Origin: Bacillota bacterium
Lineage (GTDB): Bacteria; Bacillota_E; JAJZYS01; JAJYTV01
NCBI GenBank assembly: GCA_021845645.1
Contig: JAJZVM010000006.1
Coordinates: forward strand, 70,891 to 134,890
Direction: 5' to 3'
Length of the DNA: 64,000 nucleotides
Shown: piece after piece, positions 1 through 12,073 of the stretch
How positions within the stretch are numbered: the stretch's first letter is position 1
Layout of the letters: each line of letters begins with the position of its first letter
Made by a program: the position numbers and the translations under genes
Notes under the pieces: model-generated
Databases searched by the model: none
What the model saw: only the letters and a program-made list of their open reading frames with translations
What the model was told of the DNA's origin: nothing

Positions 1-1
1 T

Positions 2-4203
<4,202 letters not shown>

Positions 4204-4284
4204 AGAAAGGGATTGACCGCAACACAGCGAATAGTCCAATCTTGGTTTGATTTTTCGTTGTTCACTGGTTAAGGGGGAACAGGT
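4204..4284 (+). promoter_or_regulatory. AT-rich spacer with possible promoter and strong RBS for oppD
   Basis: An 81-bp spacer, AT-rich against its surroundings, separates ligA from oppD. A TTGACC box at 4213-4218 could be a -35 element, but no good -10 lies 16-18 nt downstream (CAATCT at best). AAGGGGG at 4271-4277 sits 7 nt before a TTG codon at 4285 and fixes the oppD start. A local promoter is inferred only from composition. Confidence 0.4.
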
Positions 4285-5274
4285 TTGGCGGAGCTCCTAA
4301 GGGTTACGGACCTCCACACCGAATTCCCGACGGACGATGGGCTTGTCAAGGCTGTAGACGGGGTTTCGTTCTCGGTAGACGAGGGCGAGACGCTCGGCAT
4401 CGTAGGCGAGTCGGGCTGCGGCAAGAGTGTCACGGCCTTCTCCGTCATGCGTCTGCTGCAGCCACCGGGGCGCATCGCATCGGGGTCCATCATGTTCCGT
4501 GGCAGGGACCTTGCCAAGATTAGCGATCCTGAGATGCGCCAGCTGCGCGGCAACGAGATCTCGATGATCTTCCAGGAGCCGATGACGTCGCTCAACCCCG
4601 TGTACACGGTGGGCGACCAGATCGCCGAAACGCTGCTGATCCACCAGGACATCAGCAAGAAGGACGCGCTCGACCAGACCATCGACATGCTGCGGCGCGT
4701 GGGCATCTCGCTCCCGGAACGGCGCGTGAACGAGTACCCGCACCAGATGTCCGGCGGCATGCGCCAGAGGGTCATGATCGCCATGGCCCTGGCCTGCAAG
4801 CCGAAGCTGCTGATCGCGGACGAGCCCACGACGGCGCTCGACGTGACGATCCAGGCGCAGATCCTCGAGCTCATGAAGGAGCTCAAGGAGCAGTACGGCA
4901 TGTCGATCCTCTTCATCACGCATGACCTGGGCGTCGTCGCAGAGATGGCGCAGCGGGTCGTCGTCATGTATGGGGGCCAGGTGGTCGAGGAGGCGGACGT
5001 CAAGACGCTCTACCGCCGCCCGTACCACCCGTACACGGAAGGCCTGCTCCATTCGATCCCGCGGCTCGACCAGCCCGCGGGTCGCCTGCACACCATCGAG
5101 GGCATCGTGCCGAACCCGCTGCACCTGCCGCCGGGCTGCCGTTTCGCCCCTCGCTGTCCGTACGCGGAGGACCGCTGCAACGCCGCGCCGCCCGAGCTCA
5201 TCGCCGCCGGTGACGGGGCCGTGGCGCGCTGCATGATCCCGCCGAGCGAGCGCAGGGAGGTCGAGGCATCGTGA
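4285..5274 (+). CDS. oppD: Oligopeptide/dipeptide ABC transporter ATP-binding protein (OppD/DppD type)
   Basis: One of the two ATPase subunits that power peptide (or nickel/sugar) uptake by Opp/Dpp importers at the inner face of the membrane. Seen: Walker A GESGCGKS (42-49), signature SGGMRQR near 156, Walker [13 protein letters not shown] near 175-186, and the C-terminal oligopeptide-transporter extension with a cysteine cluster (CRFAPRCPY...C). The 329-residue length is normal. The TTG start is chosen because of the RBS 7 nt upstream. It overlaps oppF by 4 nt. No permease or substrate-binding gene is adjacent, so the partners and the real substrate are unknown. Confidence 0.9.
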   Translation: MAELLRVTDLHTEFPTDDGLVKAVDGVSFSVDEGETLGIVGESGCGKSVTAFSVMRLLQPPGRIASGSIMFRGRDLAKISDPEMRQLRGNEISMIFQEPMTSLNPVYTVGDQIAETLLIHQDISKKDALDQTIDMLRRVGISLPERRVNEYPHQMSGGMRQRVMIAMALACKPKLLIADEPTTALDVTIQAQILELMKELKEQYGMSILFITHDLGVVAEMAQRVVVMYGGQVVEEADVKTLYRRPYHPYTEGLLHSIPRLDQPAGRLHTIEGIVPNPLHLPPGCRFAPRCPYAEDRCNAAPPELIAAGDGAVARCMIPPSERREVEAS

Positions 5275-6272
5275 GCGAGCCGCTCGTTTCGGTCAGAAAC
5301 CTGAAGAAGTACTTCCCGGTGCGCGGCGGTCTCTTTTCGACCGTGCGCGCGCACGTGCACGCGATCGACGACGTCAGCTTCGACGTCTACCAGGGCGAGA
5401 CATTCGGCCTCGTGGGCGAGTCCGGCTGCGGCAAGACCACGACGGGCCGCGTCATGCTGCGCCTGGACGAGGCCACGTCCGGCGACGTGGTCTTCGAGGG
5501 CAAGTCGATCTTCAAGCTCGGCCGCGAGGAACTGCGCCGCCAGCGCCGCGACATGCAGATCATCTTCCAGGACCCGTACTCGTCCCTGAACCCCCGCATG
5601 ACGGTCGGCGAGATCGTCGGCGAGCCGCTGACGGTGCACCACATCGCCTCGGGCCGCGAGAAGGACGAACGGGTGCGCGACCTCCTCGAGACGGTGGGTC
5701 TCTCGGCCTACCACATCAAGCGCTACCCGCACGAGTTCTCCGGTGGCCAGCGCCAGCGCATCGGCATCGCCCGCGCGCTCGCGCTGCACCCGAAGCTGAT
5801 CGTCTGCGACGAGCCGGTGTCGGCCCTCGACGTATCGATCCAATCGCAGGTGCTGAACCTGCTGAACGACCTGCAGGAGAAGTTCGGGCTCACCTACGTG
5901 TTCATCGCGCACGGTCTCAACGTCGTGAAGCACATGTCGACGAGGATCGGCGTCATGTACCTGGGCAAGCTGGTGGAGGTATCCGACGCGCAGGACCTGT
6001 TCAAGCGCCCGCAGCACCCGTACACCGAGGCGCTGCTCTCGGCCATCCCCGTGCCGGACCCGAACCTCAACCGCCAGCGCATCGTGCTGCAAGGGGACGT
6101 CCCGAGCCCCGTGAATCCGCCCTCCGGCTGCCGCTTCCACACGCGCTGCCCCTACGCGCAGGAGATCTGCAGGGCGGAGGAGCCGCCGCTCATCGACCTG
6201 GGCGACGGGCACCAGGTGGCCTGCCACTTCCGCAAGAGCTTCGACCAGCAGCTCTTCAACCGCGCGATCTGA
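5271..6272 (+). CDS. oppF: Oligopeptide/dipeptide ABC transporter ATP-binding protein (OppF/DppF type)
   Basis: Second ATPase subunit of the Opp/Dpp-type importer. Seen: Walker A GESGCGKT near 49-56, signature FSGGQRQR near 155, Walker [11 protein letters not shown], and the C-terminal OppF cysteine motif. The switch region reads FIAHGLNVV where most relatives have HDLSVV; the histidine is kept but the following Asp is Gly. The GTG start overlaps the oppD stop (GTGA), so the two are coupled. A strong terminator follows, making oppDF a closed two-gene unit inside the pcrA-ligA / gatCAB block. Confidence 0.9.
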   Translation: MSEPLVSVRNLKKYFPVRGGLFSTVRAHVHAIDDVSFDVYQGETFGLVGESGCGKTTTGRVMLRLDEATSGDVVFEGKSIFKLGREELRRQRRDMQIIFQDPYSSLNPRMTVGEIVGEPLTVHHIASGREKDERVRDLLETVGLSAYHIKRYPHEFSGGQRQRIGIARALALHPKLIVCDEPVSALDVSIQSQVLNLLNDLQEKFGLTYVFIAHGLNVVKHMSTRIGVMYLGKLVEVSDAQDLFKRPQHPYTEALLSAIPVPDPNLNRQRIVLQGDVPSPVNPPSGCRFHTRCPYAQEICRAEEPPLIDLGDGHQVACHFRKSFDQQLFNRAI

Positions 6273-6286
6273 ACCTGCGGAGCAAA

Positions 6287-6317
6287 GGGGCACCGCCTCG
6301 GCGGTGCCCCTTCTTCT
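6287..6317 (+). terminator. Rho-independent terminator after oppF
   Basis: A perfect 10-bp GC stem (6287-6296 with 6301-6310) with a CTCG loop is followed by TTCTTCT. It sits between oppF and gatC and ends the oppDF unit. Confidence 0.85.
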
Positions 6318-6351
6318 GATCCAGTTGCACGTTGAGCGGGAGGGGATCGTC

Positions 6352-6642
6352 TTGGCGGAGCATGGACTCGTGGCTCGGCTCGCGGCGCTGGCGCGCCTCG
6401 AGCTGGACGAGGCTGAGGCGGCACGGCTGGAACGCGATCTGGGCGCCATCCTCGAGCATGTGGAGCGCCTGCGCGCCTTGCCGCTTGCGGAGGTGGCCGC
6501 AACCTACTGGACCGCCCAGGCGGCCCAGGGCATGCGCCCAGACGAGAGCCGGACCGGGCTTGAGATTGACGACGCGCTCGGCTGCGCCGCGGCACGCAGC
6601 GGGCGCCACCTGCTGGTGCCCGGCATGAGGGAGGACCAGTGA
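6352..6642 (+). CDS. gatC: Asp-tRNA(Asn)/Glu-tRNA(Gln) amidotransferase subunit C
   Basis: Small subunit that stabilises GatA in the tRNA-dependent amidotransferase, which makes Gln-tRNA(Gln) and/or Asn-tRNA(Asn). Seen: 96 residues with the GatC pattern of an N-terminal helix (LAALARLELDEAEA), a central helix with ILEHVERLRAL, and the conserved MRPDE segment. The TTG start is preferred because GGGAGGGG lies 6 nt upstream; an in-frame ATG at 6304 would start inside the oppF terminator. The stop overlaps the gatA ATG by one base. Confidence 0.9.
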   Translation: MAEHGLVARLAALARLELDEAEAARLERDLGAILEHVERLRALPLAEVAATYWTAQAAQGMRPDESRTGLEIDDALGCAAARSGRHLLVPGMREDQ

Positions 6643-8063
6643 TGGAGAGCCTCATCGAGGCCGCAAAGCGGCTCGCGTCCGGCGAGACGGACTCGCAGCG
6701 GCTCGTCCGGGAAGCGCTGGACCGGGTGGCCGAGCGCGAGGAGGAGCTGCACGCGTTCTTGACCCTGCTGCCCGAGACTGCCCTCGCGGACGCCCAGGCG
6801 AGCGATCTGCGGCGCCGCTCGGGCTCGCCGCTCGGCCTCTTCGACGGCATCCCGTGGGCGGCGAAGGACAACCTCCTCACCGAAGGTGTCCGCACGACGG
6901 CCGCGTCCCGCATCCTCGGCGACTACCTGCCGCCCTACTCGTCCTCGGCGGTGCTGAGGCTCGAGGAGCGCGGCGGCGTCCTGATCGGCAAGACGAACCT
7001 GGACGAGTTCGCCATGGGCTCCTCCACCGAATACTCGGCCTTCGGGCCGTCCCGCAACCCCGTCGACCCGAGCCGCGTGCCGGGCGGCAGCTCGGGCGGT
7101 TCCGCCGTCGCGGTGGCCGCAGGCATGTGCCACTTCGCGCTCGGATCCGAGACCGGCGGCTCGGTGCGCCAGCCGGCGGCCTTCTGCGGCGTCGTCGGCC
7201 TCAAGCCGAGCTACGGGCGAGTCAGCCGCTACGGCCTGATCGCGTTCGCGTCCTCGCTCGACCAGATCGGCACCCTGACGCGCGACGTGGGCGACGCGGC
7301 CGCCGTGCTCGGCGCGATCGCCGGCGAGGATCCGATGGATCAGACCGCTTCGACGGCGCCGGTGCCGGACTACCTCGCGGCAGTGCGGGAAGGCGGGCGG
7401 GGTCTCTCGTTCGGTGTGCCGGGGGAATACCTCGCCGAGGGCGTCGCACCGGAGGTGCGGGCGGAGGTGGAGCGCGCTGCGGGGCTGCTGGAGCGGCAGG
7501 GGCTCACGCGTCGCGACGTGTCGCTGCCCCACACCGGCTATGCGCTCGACGCGTACTACATCATCGCGCCGGCCGAGGCGTCCTCGAACCTCTCGCGCTT
7601 CGACGGCATGCGCTACGGCCCGCGCGCCGAGGCGCAGGAGCTCGTGGACGCCTACCGGCGCAGCCGCGGCCAGGGATTCGGCCCTGAGGTGAAGCGCCGC
7701 ATCCTGCTCGGCACCTACGTGCTGTCGGCCGGGTACTACGACACGTACTACCTGCAGGCCCAGCGCCTGCGCACCCTGCTGCGCGAGGAGTTCCTGCGGG
7801 CCTTTTCCCAGGTGGACGTGCTCCTGACGCCCACGACGCCGACGACGGCCTTCCGCCTGGGCGAGAACACGCAGGACCCGCTCGCCATGTACATGGCCGA
7901 CGCCCTGACCATTCCCGCGAACCTCGCCGGCCTGCCTGCGATCTCGGTGCCCGGCCAGCCGATCGGCGGCCTGCCGGTGGGTCTGCAGGTGATGGCGCCG
8001 CCGCTGCGCGAGGACCTCATGCTGCGCGCCGCGGCCACGCTCGAGGAGGTGGCCTCGCGATGA
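6642..8063 (+). CDS. gatA: Asp-tRNA(Asn)/Glu-tRNA(Gln) amidotransferase subunit A
   Basis: Amidase-signature glutaminase that supplies ammonia to GatB. Seen: the Ser-cisSer-Lys triad at K75 (AAKDN), S150 (GGSSGGS) and S174 (TGGSVRQPA), spaced as in the well-studied GatA of Staphylococcus. The length of 473 residues is normal. ATG 6642 overlaps the gatC stop; a GTG one codon upstream is the alternative. Its stop overlaps the gatB ATG by 4 nt. It is the middle gene of gatC-gatA-gatB. Confidence 0.96.
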   Translation: MESLIEAAKRLASGETDSQRLVREALDRVAEREEELHAFLTLLPETALADAQASDLRRRSGSPLGLFDGIPWAAKDNLLTEGVRTTAASRILGDYLPPYSSSAVLRLEERGGVLIGKTNLDEFAMGSSTEYSAFGPSRNPVDPSRVPGGSSGGSAVAVAAGMCHFALGSETGGSVRQPAAFCGVVGLKPSYGRVSRYGLIAFASSLDQIGTLTRDVGDAAAVLGAIAGEDPMDQTASTAPVPDYLAAVREGGRGLSFGVPGEYLAEGVAPEVRAEVERAAGLLERQGLTRRDVSLPHTGYALDAYYIIAPAEASSNLSRFDGMRYGPRAEAQELVDAYRRSRGQGFGPEVKRRILLGTYVLSAGYYDTYYLQAQRLRTLLREEFLRAFSQVDVLLTPTTPTTAFRLGENTQDPLAMYMADALTIPANLAGLPAISVPGQPIGGLPVGLQVMAPPLREDLMLRAAATLEEVASR

Positions 8064-9475
8064 GCGGGTTCGAGACGGTGATCGGCCTTGAGGTGCACAT
8101 CGAGCTGCAGACCGAGAGCAAGATGTTCTGCAGCTGCCCGAACCGCTTCGGGGACCCGCCGAACACGAACATCTGCCCGGTCTGCCTTGGCCTTCCCGGC
8201 GCCCTGCCGCGGCCGAACAGCGCCGGCATCGACGCAGCGATCCGCATGGCCCTGGCCCTCGGCTGCACGGTGGCGACGCGCAGCAAGTTCGACCGCAAGA
8301 ACTACTTCTACCCCGACCTGCCGAAGGGCTACCAGATCTCGCAGCTGGACGAGCCGATCGGCGCCGGCGGCCGCGTCGAGGTCCCGGGCGGCGGCGAGGT
8401 GCGGATCCTCCGGGTGCAGCTCGAGGAGGACGCGGGCAAGCTGCAGCACGAGGCGCAGGGAGCCGTCGTCGACTTCAACCGCGCAGGCGTGCCGCTGCTC
8501 GAGATCGTGTCCGCTCCCGACCTGCGCTCGCCGCAGGAGGCGAGGGCGTATTGGGAGGAGATCCGCCGCATCGCGCTCGCGCTCGGCATCTCCGACGCGC
8601 GCATGGAAGAGGGCTCGGTGCGCGCCGACGCCAACATCTCCTTGCGGCCGATCGGCAGCCAGGAGCTCAATCCCCGCGTCGAGATCAAGAACATGAACTC
8701 GTTCCGCTTCCTCGAGCGGGCGCTTGCCTACGAGGCCGAGCGCCAGGCGGAGGTCTACCGCCAGGGCGGCAGGATCGAGCAGGAGACGCGCGGCTGGGAC
8801 GACCCGCGCGGCGTCACCTTCTCGCAGCGCAGCAAGGAGGAGGCGGAGGACTACCGCTACTTCCCCGAGCCGGACCTGCTGCCGTTCGCGATCGACCCGG
8901 GGCATGTCGAGGAGATGCGATCGGCCCTGCCGGAGCTGCCGAGGCAAAGGCGCCAGCGCCTGCTCGGACTCGGCCTGCAGGAGGAGCAGGTGCGCCTCGT
9001 GGCCGAGAGCCGCGGCCGCACGGCCTTCTTCGACCAGGCGACGGGCCTGGGCGCCGACGCGGGCGAGGTGGCCAAGTGGATCTGCGGCGACCTCTCGCGG
9101 CTGGAGAACGACGGCCGCTTCGACTTCGACCGGCCGGCCTTCTCGGCAGGGGAGCTCGGCGAGCTGGTGCGCTCGGTGCGCAAGAGCGATCTCACCGGTC
9201 CCGCGGCCAAGCAGGTGCTCGCCCTGCTCGCGAAGCGCGGCGGCACGGTGCAGGAGGCGGTGCGGGAGCTCGGGATCGGCAGGATCGACGATCTCGACGC
9301 CGTGCGCGCCGAGGTGCGGGCGGTGCTGGCACAAGAGACCAAGGCGGTGGCCGATCTCAAGGCCGGCAAGCAGCAGGTGATGGGCTTCCTCGTCGGCCAG
9401 GTGATGCGCCGCACGCGCGGGCGCGTGGCGCCGGACGTCGCGAGCCGGCTGATCGCGGAGGAAGTGGGGCGCTAG
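8060..9475 (+). CDS. gatB: Asp-tRNA(Asn)/Glu-tRNA(Gln) amidotransferase subunit B
   Basis: Kinase/transamidase subunit that activates misacylated Glu-tRNA(Gln)/Asp-tRNA(Asn) with ATP and transfers ammonia. Seen: the GatB start GLEVHIELQTESKMFC, a cysteine pair region CSCPN...NICPVCLGLPG, the DFNRAGVPLLEI motif, and the C-terminal helical YqeY-like tail. The 471-residue length fits. It overlaps gatA (ATGA) and touches the next gene (TAGTG), so all four genes read as one operon. Confidence 0.96.
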   Translation: MSGFETVIGLEVHIELQTESKMFCSCPNRFGDPPNTNICPVCLGLPGALPRPNSAGIDAAIRMALALGCTVATRSKFDRKNYFYPDLPKGYQISQLDEPIGAGGRVEVPGGGEVRILRVQLEEDAGKLQHEAQGAVVDFNRAGVPLLEIVSAPDLRSPQEARAYWEEIRRIALALGISDARMEEGSVRADANISLRPIGSQELNPRVEIKNMNSFRFLERALAYEAERQAEVYRQGGRIEQETRGWDDPRGVTFSQRSKEEAEDYRYFPEPDLLPFAIDPGHVEEMRSALPELPRQRRQRLLGLGLQEEQVRLVAESRGRTAFFDQATGLGADAGEVAKWICGDLSRLENDGRFDFDRPAFSAGELGELVRSVRKSDLTGPAAKQVLALLAKRGGTVQEAVRELGIGRIDDLDAVRAEVRAVLAQETKAVADLKAGKQQVMGFLVGQVMRRTRGRVAPDVASRLIAEEVGR

Positions 9476-10776
9476 TGCGGGCGGAAGTGGAGATCACGGG
9501 GATCGGGCAGGCCGGCGAGGGCGTCGGCCGCCACGAGGGCCTCGTGCTCTTCGTGCCTGGCGCCGTGCCCGGCGACCGCTGCCTCGTCGCCTGGGAGCCC
9601 GGGCGCAGGCGCATGGCGCGTGCGCGCCTCCTGGAGGTGACGCAGCCGAGCCCGGACCGCGAGGATCCGCCTTGCCCGGCCTTCGGCCGCTGCGGCGGCT
9701 GCCAGCTGCAGGCGATCGGCTATGCGGGGGAGCTCAGGGAGAAGCGGCGGCTCGTCGAGGATGCCCTGCGCCGCATCGGCCGCATCGCGGTCGAGGTGCC
9801 GCCCTGCGTCGGAGCGGCTGAGCCCTACGGCTACCGCGCCAAGGTGAGCTGGCCGATCCGGCGAGGCCCCGAGGGACCGCGCGTCGGCCTCTTCGCGACA
9901 GGGAGCCACGAGGTGGTGGAGCAGGACCAGTGCGCCGTCCTCGCTCCAGCCCTGGGCCGCCTGCCGGATGTGCTGCGCCGGAGCATGCGCGCTCTCTCCC
10001 TTTCGGCCTGGGACGGCCGCGAGGGGCTCCTGAGGCACGCCGTCGCACGGCGCGCGCGCACGGGCGAGATCCTCCTGACGCTGGTCGCGACGGTCCTCGA
10101 CCCGCGCCTCAAGCGGATGGCCGAGCAGGTGATGGCCGCCGTCCCCGAGCTGGCGGGCGTGGCCGTCAGCCTGCATGGCGGGCAGGGCAACCGCGTCCTG
10201 GGCGGGGCGGCGCAGCTGCTGAGGGGCCATGGCGAGATCGAGGAGCGGATCCTCGGCCTGCCTTTCCGCATCGGGCCGACGAGCTTCTTCCAGGTGCATC
10301 CCGCGGCGGCGGAGCGGCTGTTCGCCACCGTGCTCGACTGGGCCGGTGCGGCCGACGGGCGTCCGGCCCTCGATCTCTACACCGGCGTCGGCGTGCTCGC
10401 GCTGCTGCTCGCCCGCGCAGGTTACAAGGTGCATGGCGTCGAGTATGACGAGGAGGCCGTCTCGTTCGCGCGCCGCAACGCGGAGCTGAACGGCCTCGAC
10501 GCCTCGTTCGCGCCAGGTGACGCCCAGGAGGCGGAACTGCCTGGGCCAGGCGCGCTCCTGACGCTCGACCCGCCGAGGGGCGGTGCGCCTCGCCTGGCGG
10601 AGCGTCTGGCGGCGGCTGGCCCTCAGCAGCTGATCTATGTCTCCTGCGATCCCGCAACCCTGGCGCGCGACGCGGCCGTGCTGGTCCAGGGCGGCTACCT
10701 CTTGCGCCGCGTGCAGCCCTTCGACCTCTTTCCGCGCACGGCGCACGTCGAGACGGTGGCGGAGTTCGTACGTTGA
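9475..10776 (+). CDS. 23S rRNA (uracil-C5)-methyltransferase, RlmD/RlmCD family
   Basis: SAM-dependent RNA m5U methyltransferase of the TrmA/RlmC/RlmD superfamily; by gene order it matches Bacillus RlmCD (YefA), which follows gatCAB there. Seen: an N-terminal TRAM domain (1-58), a probable [4Fe-4S] site (C67-x5-C73-x2-C76 plus a cysteine near 149), the SAM-binding DLYTGVGVLALLLA segment, DPPR (365-368) and the catalytic cysteine in SCDPATLARD (C391). Start GTG 9475 shares a base with the gatB stop. Which uridine it modifies cannot be read from sequence. Confidence 0.88.
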   Translation: MRAEVEITGIGQAGEGVGRHEGLVLFVPGAVPGDRCLVAWEPGRRRMARARLLEVTQPSPDREDPPCPAFGRCGGCQLQAIGYAGELREKRRLVEDALRRIGRIAVEVPPCVGAAEPYGYRAKVSWPIRRGPEGPRVGLFATGSHEVVEQDQCAVLAPALGRLPDVLRRSMRALSLSAWDGREGLLRHAVARRARTGEILLTLVATVLDPRLKRMAEQVMAAVPELAGVAVSLHGGQGNRVLGGAAQLLRGHGEIEERILGLPFRIGPTSFFQVHPAAAERLFATVLDWAGAADGRPALDLYTGVGVLALLLARAGYKVHGVEYDEEAVSFARRNAELNGLDASFAPGDAQEAELPGPGALLTLDPPRGGAPRLAERLAAAGPQQLIYVSCDPATLARDAAVLVQGGYLLRRVQPFDLFPRTAHVETVAEFVR

Positions 10777-10801
10777 GCCGGGCGTCGCGGGTCCCGACGG
10801 A

Positions 10802-10883
10802 GACCTTCGCGCCGCGTCGCGCAGCCTCCGGGAGATGCGGCCTGCGCTGACGCCAGGGAATCGGGAGCGACGGCGCGAAGGTC
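10802..10883. repeat. 13-bp perfect inverted repeat with 56-bp spacer
   Basis: The arm at 10802-10814 is exactly complementary to the arm at 10871-10883. The element lies between the methyltransferase and the first lipoprotein, and its right arm covers the GAAGG that probably serves as the lipoprotein RBS. It could fold as a long-range leader hairpin. No U-tract follows, so a terminator is unlikely. Confidence 0.5.
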
Positions 10884-10889
10884 CAGCCC

Positions 10890-12038
10890 ATGATCAGGCA
10901 GCATCCGTTCCGTGTCCTGGCTTCGGCCTTTGCCGCAGGCGTCGCGGTCGGCCTGGCGCTCACCGGCTGCGCCAGCCGTCCGCCGACGTCCGCCAGCACG
11001 TCGCCGGCTGCGCTCGGCATGCAGAGGGAGCAGATCGGCAGCGACTACCTCTGGGTGCCGACCTCGGCGGATAGCGGCGGGACTCCCCGGATGCAGGTCG
11101 CCGGCACGGCGTTCGGCGTCGTCGTCGCTCTGCCGCCCGGGTATGCTGCGCTGCCCACTTCCGCCCGGCCGGAGGCCGCCTGGACCATCTATCTGTCGCA
11201 TCCGACGGCCGCGAGGCAGGACCTCATGCGGACGGCGACGATGGTCGCCTCGCTGCCCCGCGGTCAGTCGGACGTCACCCTGATGGGCGTCACGGGCCGC
11301 TATGCCGTCTTCGCCGCAAGGGCGGCGGGGGGCAGGCTGCTCGAGCTCGTGACGCTCGCGGGAGCAGGGCGTGGCGCACGCCGTGGGGTCGGCGCGGTGA
11401 CGTCGGCCTTCGCCGGCGCCCTCGCGATCCGCGGCATGGTGATCTACCTCGGACCGCATGGGACCGTCCATGCCCTGCATCTGGCGACAGGACGCAGGGC
11501 ATCTGCAGGGGGCGTCGCGCCAGGGCCGCTCTACTGGTCGCAAGGCGGGCTCATGGTCGGGGCGCGGGCGGTCAGGCTCCCCGGTGTGGACGCGACATCC
11601 CAGGCGCCCCTGCCCAGGGGCTTTCGCTGGATCTCGACCGGCGCCGCCGCACCCGGGGTCATTGCGGTGCCGCAAGGCTACATCGTGCAGCAGCTCCCCG
11701 GCGAAAGCTCGCACGGCGTGCGCGCGACCGACCCGCGGGCCGCGTCGATCGAGGTGACGGTCTGGGAAAACGCCTGTGCCGGCTGTTACAATCCGGGCTT
11801 CCTGGCGCAAGGCGTGAACACGCTCTCGACACCGATCTACACGGGCAGGCACGCGGGGCTGACGCCGATCGGCGACCACGGCTATATCGCCGAGACAAGG
11901 CAGGGCCAAGGACTTCTCAGGTACACGCGCGTCGCCTACGACGTCTCTGGCGGCGACCTTGAAGCGAGCGTCACCGTGCCCGTGGCGCAAGCCGCGCTGG
12001 CCCGGCGCATCCTCGCGACCCTGCGGCTGCCCTGGTGA
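10890..12038 (+). CDS. Hypothetical lipoprotein
   Basis: I do not recognise the family. The N-terminus is a lipoprotein signal: a charged start, a hydrophobic stretch at about 8-24 and lipobox LTGC with the lipidated cysteine at C27, so the protein should be anchored outside the cytoplasmic membrane. The rest (382 residues) is a mixed alpha/beta sequence without catalytic motifs that I can name; a C-x-x-C pair (CAGC) occurs near residue 297. It is followed after about 35 bp by a second lipoprotein and may be co-transcribed with it. Confidence 0.65.
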   Translation: MIRQHPFRVLASAFAAGVAVGLALTGCASRPPTSASTSPAALGMQREQIGSDYLWVPTSADSGGTPRMQVAGTAFGVVVALPPGYAALPTSARPEAAWTIYLSHPTAARQDLMRTATMVASLPRGQSDVTLMGVTGRYAVFAARAAGGRLLELVTLAGAGRGARRGVGAVTSAFAGALAIRGMVIYLGPHGTVHALHLATGRRASAGGVAPGPLYWSQGGLMVGARAVRLPGVDATSQAPLPRGFRWISTGAAAPGVIAVPQGYIVQQLPGESSHGVRATDPRAASIEVTVWENACAGCYNPGFLAQGVNTLSTPIYTGRHAGLTPIGDHGYIAETRQGQGLLRYTRVAYDVSGGDLEASVTVPVAQAALARRILATLRLPW

Positions 12039-12073
12039 GGCCTTTTGACGAACCTGCGCGAGGAGGTGTGCAC

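Noticed and set aside
12035..12073. GTG 12035 as start of the YCF48-like lipoprotein
   Set aside because: It overlaps the previous stop and would place the signal peptide internally; ATG 12074 has AGGAGG.
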